A stretch of 13,995 bases of DNA from positions 1 to 13,995 of the forward strand of contig JADLCW010000183.1 of NCBI GenBank assembly GCA_020847015.1, read 5' to 3'. The DNA comes from Thermomicrobiales bacterium. GTDB lineage: Bacteria; Chloroflexota; Chloroflexia; Thermomicrobiales; UBA6265. This document shows positions 1 to 6,950 of the stretch, piece after piece. The notes under the pieces are model-generated. The model was not told the DNA's origin and ran no database searches. It saw only the letters and a program-made list of their open reading frames with translations. A program made the position numbers and the translations under genes. Each line of letters begins with the position of its first letter. Position 1 is the stretch's first letter.

Positions 1-222
1 GCCGAGGTGACCTTGTCGTATTCCGAGGAAGCTTGGACGGTCGTCTATACCTCGACCGGGAGGTTGTTGGGACCGCGACAAGTGCTGTACCAAGGGAAAC
101 ATCGCGACCCGACGTATGCCGCTTGGGATGTGATGGCGCGTGTCGTGCTCGCCTCCCACGATGAGGATGAGGGACTGCGGGTTGGTCAGTCGGCTGCCCG
201 TTGGATTCGGGCGCAGCGGTGA
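1..222 (+). CDS. C-terminal end of a small unrecognised protein (5' end beyond window)
   Basis: The frame is open from the window edge to a TGA at 220-222. The visible 71-73 residues look protein-like: mixed aromatic and acidic residues, an acidic HDEDEG stretch, and a C-terminal RWIRAQR. I do not recognise a family. A GTG at 7-9 could be a start, but a GAG immediately next to it is a poor ribosome-binding arrangement. I therefore treat the piece as the tail of a gene that starts upstream. It lies 52 bases before fpg on the same strand, so the two may be co-transcribed. It could also be a chance frame in GC-rich DNA; confidence is modest because half the evidence lies outside the window. Confidence 0.42.
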   Translation, partial: AEVTLSYSEEAWTVVYTSTGRLLGPRQVLYQGKHRDPTYAAWDVMARVVLASHDEDEGLRVGQSAARWIRAQR

Positions 223-274
223 GCGATCCTGGCGGCATCGACCCGGCTGGATGTTGACGCGAGCGGAGCGAGGT

Positions 275-1135
275 GTGCCGGAACTTCCCGAAGTCGAAAC
301 CATGCGCCGCATCGTCGAGCGCGAGCTGACCGGCCGCCGTCTTGAGGCGGTCGATCTGCGTTTACCGAAGCTGCTGCGCGATTCCCCGATCCCCACGCTC
401 GATCCGCTGATCGGCGAATCAATCCTGGGAGCGCGTCGTCGCGCCAAGGTGTTGGTCACCGATTGGACGGGCGGATTCAGCACCATGGCGCATTTCATGT
501 TGGCCGGACAGCTCGCGGTGCTCGGTCCCGGCGAGGCGCGCAGCGTGGCCGGTCACCCGACGCCGAACCCGGAGGGACCCTACCCGCACAAGGCGACGCA
601 CCTGATCTACCGATTCGACCAGGACACGACGCTGTATCACAGCGATATCCGTCAGTTTGGCTGGGTTCGCCTGCTGCCTACCGATGATGTGACCGCCGCG
701 CTGGAGGCCTTCAACTTCGGGCCGGAGGGTGTGGGGCCGGCGGCGATCTCGGTTGCGGAGCTAGGAGAACGATTGGCGCGGCGGCGCATTCCGGTCAAGC
801 AGGCGCTGCTCGATCAGGGAGTTGTCGCCGGGTTGGGCAACATCTATGTGGACGAGGCGTTGCACCGCGCCCACATCCATCCAGCGCGGCCGGCCAACTC
901 GCTGGCGTCGGAGGAATTACGTCTCCTGCACGATTCAATCGGCTGGGCGTTGGAACGCGGCATCGAACAGGGCGGAGCCAAAATTGTCCACCAGCGGGCG
1001 CACCCGCGCGATGGCTTCCCGCAGGTGCACGCGCGCGAAGGTGAGCCGTGCCCGACCTGCGGCGCGGCGATCGTGAAAACACGAGTCGGCGGGCGTGGAA
1101 CCTACTTTTGCCCCGTTTGCCAGCCGCCGGGTTGA
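275..1135 (+). CDS. mutM: Formamidopyrimidine-DNA glycosylase (Fpg/MutM)
   Basis: This base-excision repair enzyme removes oxidised purines such as 8-oxoguanine and formamidopyrimidines, and cleaves the abasic site as a beta,delta-lyase. The protein has 286 residues. It begins MPELPEVET, so proline 2 is the catalytic nucleophile once Met is removed. K58 (RRRAKVLV) matches the conserved lysine 57 of the mature E. coli enzyme. The SDIRQFG motif (124-130) supplies the void-filling Arg and Phe, and M75 is a likely third member. The helix-two-turn-helix region contains GLGNIYVDEALHRA (186-199). A C-terminal zinc finger has C259, C262, C279 and C282 with the DNA-binding R274. The GTG start at 275 is chosen because the family needs an N-terminal proline; GGAG at 265-268 sits 6 bases upstream. 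The in-frame ATG at 251 would bury that proline. The protein is slightly longer than usual because of an insertion around residues 86-106. Nei would lack this exact combination, so Fpg is preferred. Confidence 0.97.
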   Translation: MPELPEVETMRRIVERELTGRRLEAVDLRLPKLLRDSPIPTLDPLIGESILGARRRAKVLVTDWTGGFSTMAHFMLAGQLAVLGPGEARSVAGHPTPNPEGPYPHKATHLIYRFDQDTTLYHSDIRQFGWVRLLPTDDVTAALEAFNFGPEGVGPAAISVAELGERLARRRIPVKQALLDQGVVAGLGNIYVDEALHRAHIHPARPANSLASEELRLLHDSIGWALERGIEQGGAKIVHQRAHPRDGFPQVHAREGEPCPTCGAAIVKTRVGGRGTYFCPVCQPPG

Positions 1136-1926
1136 AGGCCGTTCTCAAACAGCAGCCGCTCCACCGCCGCCAAGGTCGGTCCGGCATCCGCGGCGATGAC
1201 GAGTTCGGCAAGCGGATCCAGCGGTGTTGACTCCCGGTTCACCAACGCCAACCGCGCGCCCGCTTGCTGGGCGACGAGCGGCACCTGCGCCGCCGGCTGC
1301 ACCACCAGTGAACTTCCGATCACCAACATCACATCACACGAGCGGGCGAGATCGACCGCGCGTCGTAGCGGCGCGGCCGGCATCGGCTCGCCAAACAGGA
1401 CGGTCGTTGTCCGCAGCACGCCGCCACAACGTTCGCACTCCGGAACGCCTGGATCGCGCTCCAGCCGTTGCTGAATGACATCAGCGTCCCATATTGTTCC
1501 GCAGGTCATGCAGCGCACGTGATGCGCTGAACCGTGCAATTCGATCACGCGGTCCGGGTTGTGACCTGCTTTTTGATGCAGTCCATCGATATTCTGGGTG
1601 ACCACGCCTGACAACCTGCCTGCCCGCTCCAGCCGCGCCAGCATGCGATGGGCCCGATTGGGGTGGCGGCTGGCCAATTCTGGATAGTTGACCCGGCGAC
1701 GCTCCCAGTAGGCGCGACGCATCTCCTCGCCGCGGAGAAAATCATCCAGGGTCGGAGGCGCACCGCTGGCCCAGACCCCGCCCGGGCCGCGGTAGTCGGG
1801 AATGCCCGATTCGGTGCTGATGCCGGCGCCGGTGAAGGCGACGATCCGCCGCGCAGGCGCGAGCAAACGCGCAAGCATCGAGATTTGGTCGGCGCTAGCG
1901 ATCCGCCGCTCCGGGTATTGCTCCAT
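1102..1926 (-). CDS. Sir2-family NAD-dependent protein deacylase (sirtuin)
   Basis: The protein removes acyl groups from lysines using NAD+, giving nicotinamide and O-acyl-ADP-ribose; it should be cytosolic. From the ATG at 1926 it has 274 residues. It shows the NAD-binding GAGISTESG (33-41) and IPDYRG, then TQNIDGLH (110-117), catalytic H131 in ELHGSA, a four-cysteine zinc site (C139, C142, C164, C167), GSSLVVQPA (204-212) and NRE (230-232). The segment after IPDYR, with YWERR (73-77) and HPN-AH, resembles SIRT4-like and actinobacterial sirtuins more than classical CobB, so the acyl specificity is open. Other in-frame ATGs lie at 1947 and 1956. GGGAGG lies 13 bases before the 1926 ATG, which is long but the best site available. 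The 3' end overlaps the 3' end of fpg by 34 bases, tail to tail. Confidence 0.94.
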   Translation of the reverse strand: MEQYPERRIASADQISMLARLLAPARRIVAFTGAGISTESGIPDYRGPGGVWASGAPPTLDDFLRGEEMRRAYWERRRVNYPELASRHPNRAHRMLARLERAGRLSGVVTQNIDGLHQKAGHNPDRVIELHGSAHHVRCMTCGTIWDADVIQQRLERDPGVPECERCGGVLRTTTVLFGEPMPAAPLRRAVDLARSCDVMLVIGSSLVVQPAAQVPLVAQQAGARLALVNRESTPLDPLAELVIAADAGPTLAAVERLLFENGLQPGGWQTGQK

Positions 1927-2024
1927 CGGCGGTACATCGCCTCCCATATTTCGCATCGATTGATGGTCCCATGCGGGTGACTGACAGGGCGAACCGTATG
2001 GTTGCCGGAGCGGCCGCGCGCCGC

Positions 2025-2055
2025 TTGTGTACGTACGCGAGCGATGGTACCATCG
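2025..2055 (+). promoter_or_regulatory. Putative promoter with a palindromic operator over the -10
   Basis: TTGTGT (2025-2030) and TACCAT (2048-2053) are 17 bases apart, the sigma-70 spacing, though each hexamer matches consensus only partly. The -10 lies inside CGATGGTACCATCG (2042-2055), a perfect 14-base palindrome. The element lies between the divergent sirtuin and TPR-like genes and points toward the latter. A dimeric regulator binding here would block the promoter. No transcription data are available, so this rests on pattern alone. Confidence 0.4.
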
Positions 2056-2173
2056 GGTTGTGCCGATCAGTCGCCGCCCGCGCGGCGCCCCCGCATCGTT
2101 ACGGTGTTCCCGTCCGCAGACCCCGCGCCGATGTTCGTTGCTCCTTTGGGTGCCCGAACATGGAGCCGCGCCA

Positions 2174-2728
2174 ATGGTCATCTCGGAGCCGGCGGTGATT
2201 TGTCTCGAATCGGCGTGGATGCGCCTCTTGCGGTTCTTGCGCCTGCACGATGCCGGCGACCCCTCGCTTGGCCGGATCGACAAGGAGGATTACGCGCCCT
2301 TCGTGATGGACCAGCGTGCGGGGCAAGATCAGGATTCATTGCCGGACGAGCGGTCTGACATCGCGGGATGGACCGCGGCCCATACATGGCCGGGCGCCAT
2401 TCGCTCTGAACCCGGCGCGGAAACGCTTCCGACGGATGCACCAGCCCAGTTCGATCTCGACCGGCGGCGGACACAGGCGGCGCTGCTGCGGGCGATGCTG
2501 TTGGCGCGGCGGCGACGCTTCGCGGAGGCGGAAGCCGCGTTTGCGGAGGCGGCGAGTCTCGACCCCGGTTGCGATCTGACCGCCACAGATGGATTCTGGG
2601 AATTGGAGCGAGCCGGCCACGATGCCGCGGCCCATGCCTACGAGACGAGCGGCCGACCGCGTGATGCGCTCTTGCTGCGCGCCAAGATCGACGCGCGCTA
2701 CCGCCCTCGGCTGGTTCGCACTGCCTGA
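2174..2728 (+). CDS. Small TPR-like protein, function unknown
   Basis: The predicted protein has 184 residues and no signal peptide or membrane helix. Residues 1-60 form an unrecognised N-terminal part with RLLRFLRLHD and an acidic stretch. Residues 61-98 look like a flexible linker rich in Pro, Ala and Gly. Residues 101-134 read as a tetratricopeptide-type helical hairpin, with the pattern RRRFAEAEAAFAEAASLDP and the spaced Ala/Gly and terminal Pro of TPR units. Residues 140-172 could be a degenerate second unit. TPRs are protein-protein scaffolds, so a partner-binding role is an inference. The ATG at 2174 is chosen because GGAG (2162-2165) lies 8 bases upstream; the frame extends further upstream without a good site. 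ATG 2219 is an alternative. The opposite-strand frames here are Arg/Pro-rich and look like shadows. Confidence 0.6.
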   Translation: MVISEPAVICLESAWMRLLRFLRLHDAGDPSLGRIDKEDYAPFVMDQRAGQDQDSLPDERSDIAGWTAAHTWPGAIRSEPGAETLPTDAPAQFDLDRRRTQAALLRAMLLARRRRFAEAEAAFAEAASLDPGCDLTATDGFWELERAGHDAAAHAYETSGRPRDALLLRAKIDARYRPRLVRTA

Positions 2729-2739
2729 GACGCATTGGC

Positions 2740-2751
2740 GCGGCATGCCGC
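2740..2751. repeat. 12-base perfect palindrome between convergent genes
   Basis: GCGGCATGCCGC lies in the 32-base gap between the stop codons of the TPR-like gene and the GT9 gene. It could fold into a four-pair stem with a four-base loop and help end transcription from both sides. There is no T-run, and the stem is too short to call a terminator. Confidence 0.3.
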
Positions 2752-2760
2752 ACTATCGAA

Positions 2761-3852
2761 TCACCCCGGTCCGTTGGCAATGGCGTCAGCGCGATAAAAC
2801 AGATCGAGCGCCCGATCGGCGACGTCCTGGACGCCAATATCGGCCACCCACGATGACGTGTGCCCGCAATGCGGACCGGGTTCGAGGGCGCCACAATCTG
2901 GGCAGGTCATTCGCCATGAAACAACCGTGCGATTTCGTTCGCATGTGAGCGGGCCGTAGTTGCCCAAATTCATGCACCAGAAGATGCCGACCGTCGACGC
3001 TCCGACGGCAGCGGCCAGGTGCATAGGACCGGAATCGTTGGAGACGACGACGCGGCAGCGGGCAAGCAGCGCGGCGAGACCGCCGATCGAGAGGTGTCCG
3101 CTCAGGTCGGTCGCGTCGGCGTGCATCGCTGCCCGCACCGCCTCGGTCAGCGGGCGCTCGCCGGCGACTCCCGTGATGACGACGTGGGCGCCGGCCTGGG
3201 TCAATCGATCGCCCACGGCGGCGAACTTCTCCGGCGGCCAACGCCGGCGGGGGTCGCTGGCTCCGGGATGGAGCGCAACGAGCGGTCGGCCATCTGCCGG
3301 AATCTCGTCTGCCGCTTCCACGCGATCGGCGACGGTCAAAGCGATGCGCGGCTCCAGCGTCGTTGCCGGTGCTCCGGCCAGCGCCGCCACTTCGAGGTAG
3401 CGCATGATCTCGTGCTGGGAAATGACGTAGGGAAGCCAGCGATCGAGCGGCGGCGCATCGGGGGTGCGCAGTCCGACCGTGAATTTCGCCCCAAGCCGGA
3501 GCAGGAACGGATTTGAATTGCGGCCACCGCCGTGTAGCTGCATGGCGAGATCGAAGTGTTCGCGCTCCATGGCCGCAAAAAAAGTGCCGAGACGAGCCGG
3601 ATCCTCGGTCGCATCCTCGCCGCCATTGACGCCGTGGCTTTGCGGTACGGCGATCGCGCGGTCGACCGGACCCGGGCGACCATTCAGGAAATCCGCGTGC
3701 CAGTTCGCCCCCAGCAACACGATTTCGGCGCGAGGGTAGGCCGCGCGCAGCGCCTCCAGCGCGGGCAGTGCGACGATCAGGTCGCCTAAGCCGTTAGCGC
3801 GCAGCACGGCGATCCGCTCGACTCCCGGCACCGGAGCGGAGGCGTGAAGCAT
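2761..3852 (-). CDS. Glycosyltransferase family 9 (heptosyltransferase-like)
   Basis: GT9 enzymes have two Rossmann-like (GT-B) lobes and move sugars, classically ADP-heptose, onto cell-surface glycolipids. The protein has 363 residues. The N-terminal lobe opens with VLRANGLGDLIVALPALEAL (16-35), the family's acceptor-side signature. The C-terminal lobe has ALHPGASDPRRRWP (193-206) and NDSGPMHLAAAVG (272-284), the nucleotide-sugar site. No signal peptide is seen; the enzyme likely works on the inner face of the membrane. The start is secure: AGGAGG at 3862-3867 lies 9 bases before the ATG. An unusual Cys/His cluster (C317, C320, H328, C329, H331) near the C-terminus could bind a metal. The gene follows the ArsR-type gene by 115 bases on the same strand. 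No heptose-synthesis or lipid A genes are present here, so the real sugar and acceptor are unknown. Confidence 0.9.
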   Translation of the reverse strand: MLHASAPVPGVERIAVLRANGLGDLIVALPALEALRAAYPRAEIVLLGANWHADFLNGRPGPVDRAIAVPQSHGVNGGEDATEDPARLGTFFAAMEREHFDLAMQLHGGGRNSNPFLLRLGAKFTVGLRTPDAPPLDRWLPYVISQHEIMRYLEVAALAGAPATTLEPRIALTVADRVEAADEIPADGRPLVALHPGASDPRRRWPPEKFAAVGDRLTQAGAHVVITGVAGERPLTEAVRAAMHADATDLSGHLSIGGLAALLARCRVVVSNDSGPMHLAAAVGASTVGIFWCMNLGNYGPLTCERNRTVVSWRMTCPDCGALEPGPHCGHTSSWVADIGVQDVADRALDLFYRADAIANGPG

Positions 3853-3967
3853 CGGTTGAACCCTCCTGCGTGGCGCTCGCCCGAATGCGCTCGGACGGCT
3901 GGCTGCCGAGTCTATGCAAGGCCCGGACCGCCAATTGCAGCCCCGCCGGTTGCGGGCGGAGGCGACA

Positions 3968-5092
3968 TCAGGAGCGGGTGCGCAGCGAGGCCCTGCGGGC
4001 GGCGAAGGTGACCGCGAGCGCCTCGAGCGCATCGGCGTTGACCGAGTAGTACTTGGACCCGCCCCGTGGAGCGACGCCAATCAGGCCGGCCCGCTCCAAT
4101 TGGGCAAGGTGACGCGATACGGCCGATTGAGCGATGCCCAACCGCCCGACGATCTCCTGTGCGTACTGTTCGCCGTCGGCGAGCATCGCCAGGATGCGCA
4201 GCCGATTGGGATCGGCCAGCGCGCGCACGATCTCCAGCAGCGCGGCATCGGTGAGCGCGCCGGGCGGAGTCGGCTCTGGCGGATGATCCGCCTCTTCGGC
4301 TGCCCGGGCGATGAACTCGGAGGCTCCAAAGTCCACCACCAGATCGGGTGGGTACAAGACATAGCTGATGAAGGCGCCTAGGTGGGCGGATGGACAAAAC
4401 GCGACGCGCCGCACCTCGCCCAGCCGCCGGGCCAGCGCCGGCGGCGGTTGCTGGTCGGTGAGGGCGATGAATGCATGAAGCGCGTCGCGCCCCAGCACTT
4501 GCTGCCCTAGCCGAGCGGCCTCTTGCAATTCCGGCAGATGCGCCTCGTAATCGTCCCGGTACCCTGCCTCCCAGACATCGACGAAGAGATTAATGGTGCG
4601 CTTCTTCAATGCGGGCGGGTCCATGACCAGTGCGAGCACCTCTCCCATAGTCGCCACGGTCAACGCTGGCTCCAGCGCGACCCGCCAAGACGCGGAGTCG
4701 GCACGATCGATCTGCGGCGCCGGCAATCCCAGATCCTGATGGACGCGGGTCAGCGCGCTGGCGACCATATCCTGGTAGTGGGCGGCCGGCAGCGTCAGCA
4801 GAAAAGCGACAAAGGTTTCGAACGAGGCGTCGGCGCGATCCGGATCGAGCGGCCGGAAACGCATGACTGGTTCTTCGACATAATAGTAAAGTCGACCGGA
4901 GAAGCCGTGCAGCAGATCCAGATTCTCGCGCAACTCGGGACTGAGCCGCGCCCGGGTTTCGACCAACCAGGGATCGAAATGACTTTCAGGCACGGCACGG
5001 TGCAGCAGTGACAATACCGATACGAGATCGAGCGGCAACGAGACGGTGGTCGTCAGCCGCGCAGCCGGCGTTCCGGCCAGAAGCACCCCCAT
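3968..5092 (-). CDS. ArsR-family transcriptional regulator with a large N-terminal domain
   Basis: The protein has 374 residues. The last 100 (about 280-365) form a winged helix-turn-helix of ArsR type: LADPNRLRILAMLADGE (292-308), the recognition region QEIVGRLGIAQSAVSRHLAQL (312-332, given here for its position), then the wing GLIGVAPRGGSKYYSV. The N-terminal 270 residues resemble the DUF5937-type sensor region found before such domains. That region has no cysteine-metal motif typical of ArsR/SmtB sensors, so a metal role is not supported. The ATG at 5092 is used; GAGGA lies about 11 bases upstream, a moderate site. The gene is divergent from treS and 115 bases upstream of the GT9 gene on its own strand, so it may regulate either or itself. 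The ligand is unknown. Confidence 0.85.
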   Translation of the reverse strand: MGVLLAGTPAARLTTTVSLPLDLVSVLSLLHRAVPESHFDPWLVETRARLSPELRENLDLLHGFSGRLYYYVEEPVMRFRPLDPDRADASFETFVAFLLTLPAAHYQDMVASALTRVHQDLGLPAPQIDRADSASWRVALEPALTVATMGEVLALVMDPPALKKRTINLFVDVWEAGYRDDYEAHLPELQEAARLGQQVLGRDALHAFIALTDQQPPPALARRLGEVRRVAFCPSAHLGAFISYVLYPPDLVVDFGASEFIARAAEEADHPPEPTPPGALTDAALLEIVRALADPNRLRILAMLADGEQYAQEIVGRLGIAQSAVSRHLAQLERAGLIGVAPRGGSKYYSVNADALEALAVTFAARRASLRTRS

Positions 5093-5117
5093 GAGCCATG
5101 TGTCCTCGGCGACAGCG

Positions 5118-5138
5118 CGCGGTTATGCCGCAACCGCG
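5118..5138. promoter_or_regulatory. Inverted repeat between the arsR-type gene's -10 and start codon
   Basis: CGCGGTT (5118-5124) and AACCGCG (5132-5138) are perfect 7-base arms around a 7-base centre. On the minus strand TATCAT (5152-5147) is a five-of-six -10 match without a clear -35. The repeat would therefore cover roughly +1 to +20 of the regulator's own transcript. This is where an autoregulatory operator would be expected; it could instead be a leader hairpin. Confidence 0.4.
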
Positions 5139-5187
5139 ATAGGGTGATGATACGCCAGTGCGGTGTTTTGAGCGCGCGCAACGGGCC

Positions 5188-5217
5188 GTGAGCGAAAACC
5201 AGCCAGTTCGGGATAAT
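5188..5217 (+). promoter_or_regulatory. Putative treS promoter
   Basis: GATAAT (5212-5217) matches five of six bases of the -10 consensus. The best upstream hexamer at an 18-base spacing is GTGAGC (5188-5193), a weak -35, which suggests an activator or another sigma factor may be needed. The start codon of treS is about 75 bases downstream. Confidence 0.4.
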
Positions 5218-5223
5218 GGAGCG

Positions 5224-5245
5224 GCCGGCGCGCACGTGCGCCGGC
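5224..5245. repeat. 22-base inverted repeat in the treS leader
   Basis: GCCGGCGC (5224-5231) and GCGCCGGC (5238-5245) are perfect arms around GCACGT. The centre GCGCACGTGCGC (5230-5241) is itself a perfect 12-base palindrome. It lies just after the predicted -10 and 47 bases before the treS start. It may be an operator for the divergent ArsR-type protein or a stable leader hairpin; the sequence does not decide. Confidence 0.45.
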
Positions 5246-5292
5246 GAGTCTCGTTCGCGTCGGGTCGGCTCCCGGCGCCGAGGATGCCCAGC

Positions 5293-6945
5293 ATGACCGA
5301 GGCCTCCCAAGATTGGTACAAGGACGCTGTTTTTTATGAGGTTCCCGTCAAGTCGTTTTTTGACTCCAATAACGACGGGGTAGGCGATTTTCGCGGCATG
5401 ACCGAAAAGCTCGACTATATTCGAGACCTCGGCGTCGACTGTATCTGGCTGCTGCCAATGTACCCCTCGCCGCTGCGCGACGACGGCTACGATATTTCTA
5501 ATTTCGTCGATGTTCGCAGCGACTACGGCACGATCGAGGATGTCAGAATGTTTCTGGACGCCGCGCACGAGCGCGGATTGAAAGTCATCGCCGATATGGT
5601 GATGAACCACACCTCCGACCAGCATTTCTGGTTTCAGGAGGCGCGCAAGGATCCCAATTCTCCGTATCGCAACTACTACGTCTGGAGCGATGATGCCACC
5701 CGCTACCCTGAGGTGCGGATTATCTTCACCGATACCGAATCGTCCAACTGGTCCTACGACCCGGTGGCCGGACAGCATTTCTGGCATCGCTTTTTCTCGC
5801 ACCAGCCGGATTTGAACTACGACAACCCGGCCGTTCATGAGGAAATGCTGAACGTCGTCCGCTTCTGGCTCGGTCTCGGGCTGGACGGCTTCCGCTGCGA
5901 TGCTGTGCCGTACCTCTACGAACGAGATGGCACCAACGGCGAGAATCTGCCGGAAACGCACGAGTTCCTCAAGAAATTGCGGAGCATGGTCGATTCGGAA
6001 TTCCCCGGCAAAATCCTGCTGGCGGAGGCGAATCAGTGGCCATCCGAGGTCGTTCAATATTTCGGCACGGAGGATGAGCCGGAATTTCACATGGCGTTCC
6101 ACTTTCCGCTGATGCCGCGCATGTTCATGGCCATGCGGCAGGAAACACGGACGCCGATCGTCGAGATCATGGGACAGACGCCGGATATCCCCCCAAGCGC
6201 CCAATGGGCCATCTTCCTGCGCAACCACGATGAGTTGACGCTGGAGATGGTCACCGATGCCGAGCGCGACTATATGTATTACGAGTACGCCAAGGATCCG
6301 CGAGCCCGGCTCAATCTCGGCATCCGTCGCCGATTGGCGCCGCTTTTGGAGAACGGCCGCCGCCAGATCGAGATGATGAACTCGTTGCTGCTCGCCATGC
6401 CCGGTTCGCCGGTGATCTACTACGGCGACGAAATCGGCATGGGCGACAACATCTACCTGGGTGACCGCAACGGCGTGCGCACACCGATGCAATGGAGTGG
6501 CGACCGCAACGCTGGATTCTCCCGTACCGACCCGGCCCGACTCTACTCGCCGACGATCATGGACCCGGTCTACGGCTACCAGGCAGTCAACGTGGAAGCG
6601 CAGCAGCGCACCCCGACTTCGCTGCTGCGCTGGATGCAACGGTTGATCGCCGTGCGCAAGAAGTACAAGGCGCTGGGGCGGGGCGATCTCCGTTTCTTGC
6701 ACCCGGAAAATCTGAAGGTGCTGCCGTTCATTCGCACCTACGAGGATGAGGTGATCCTCTGCGTGATCAATCTCTCCCGGTACGTGCAGTATGTCGAACT
6801 CGATTTGAGCGAGTTCAAGGGCTGGAGGCCGGTGGAACTGATCGGGGAGACGCCATTCCCGCTGATTGGTGATTTGCCGTATCTGTTGACGCAGGGACCC
6901 CACACGTTCTTCTGGTTCCGACTCGAAGCCCCGGCCGTGGAGTAG
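5293..6945 (+). CDS. treS: Trehalose synthase (maltose alpha-D-glucosyltransferase, GH13)
   Basis: TreS interconverts maltose and trehalose by intramolecular transglucosylation, linking trehalose to glycogen metabolism in the cytosol. The protein has 550 residues, the usual size for a stand-alone TreS. The GH13 barrel shows DGYDISNFVDV (64-74), VMNHTS (103-108), GFRCDAVPYL with nucleophile D203, LLAEANQWP with acid/base E245, and FLRNHDELTLE with D313. TreS-type features include WYKDAVFYEV near the start, the FSHQPDLN stretch, and GDRNGVRTPMQWS in the second half. A C-terminal beta domain ends the protein. ATG 5293 is chosen over 5284 because GAGG (5280-5283) sits 9 bases before it but touches the earlier codon. 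The stop overlaps a possible GTG start of the maltokinase gene, so the two form an operon. In many bacteria the kinase is fused to TreS; here they are separate. Confidence 0.96.
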   Translation: MTEASQDWYKDAVFYEVPVKSFFDSNNDGVGDFRGMTEKLDYIRDLGVDCIWLLPMYPSPLRDDGYDISNFVDVRSDYGTIEDVRMFLDAAHERGLKVIADMVMNHTSDQHFWFQEARKDPNSPYRNYYVWSDDATRYPEVRIIFTDTESSNWSYDPVAGQHFWHRFFSHQPDLNYDNPAVHEEMLNVVRFWLGLGLDGFRCDAVPYLYERDGTNGENLPETHEFLKKLRSMVDSEFPGKILLAEANQWPSEVVQYFGTEDEPEFHMAFHFPLMPRMFMAMRQETRTPIVEIMGQTPDIPPSAQWAIFLRNHDELTLEMVTDAERDYMYYEYAKDPRARLNLGIRRRLAPLLENGRRQIEMMNSLLLAMPGSPVIYYGDEIGMGDNIYLGDRNGVRTPMQWSGDRNAGFSRTDPARLYSPTIMDPVYGYQAVNVEAQQRTPTSLLRWMQRLIAVRKKYKALGRGDLRFLHPENLKVLPFIRTYEDEVILCVINLSRYVQYVELDLSEFKGWRPVELIGETPFPLIGDLPYLLTQGPHTFFWFRLEAPAVE

Positions 6946-6950
6946 TGCAG

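Noticed and set aside
140..274. Upstream starts for fpg, including ATG 251
   Set aside because: Fpg needs proline directly after Met as nucleophile, which only the GTG at 275 provides.
1927..2283. N-terminal extension of the sirtuin frame
   Set aside because: The extra residues lack Sir2 similarity, are Arg/Ser-rich, and run through the divergent intergenic region into the TPR-like gene. In-frame ATGs close to the Sir2 core explain the start better.
2178..2894. A 238-codon minus-strand frame opposite the TPR-like gene
   Set aside because: Arg/Pro/Ala-rich with no recognisable pattern, and it overlaps the 3' end of the GT9 gene in another frame.
3940..3962. A GC-rich stem downstream of the ArsR-type gene as a terminator
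   Set aside because: Only five or six pairs and no T-run on the minus strand, so it does not support a terminator between it and the GT9 gene.
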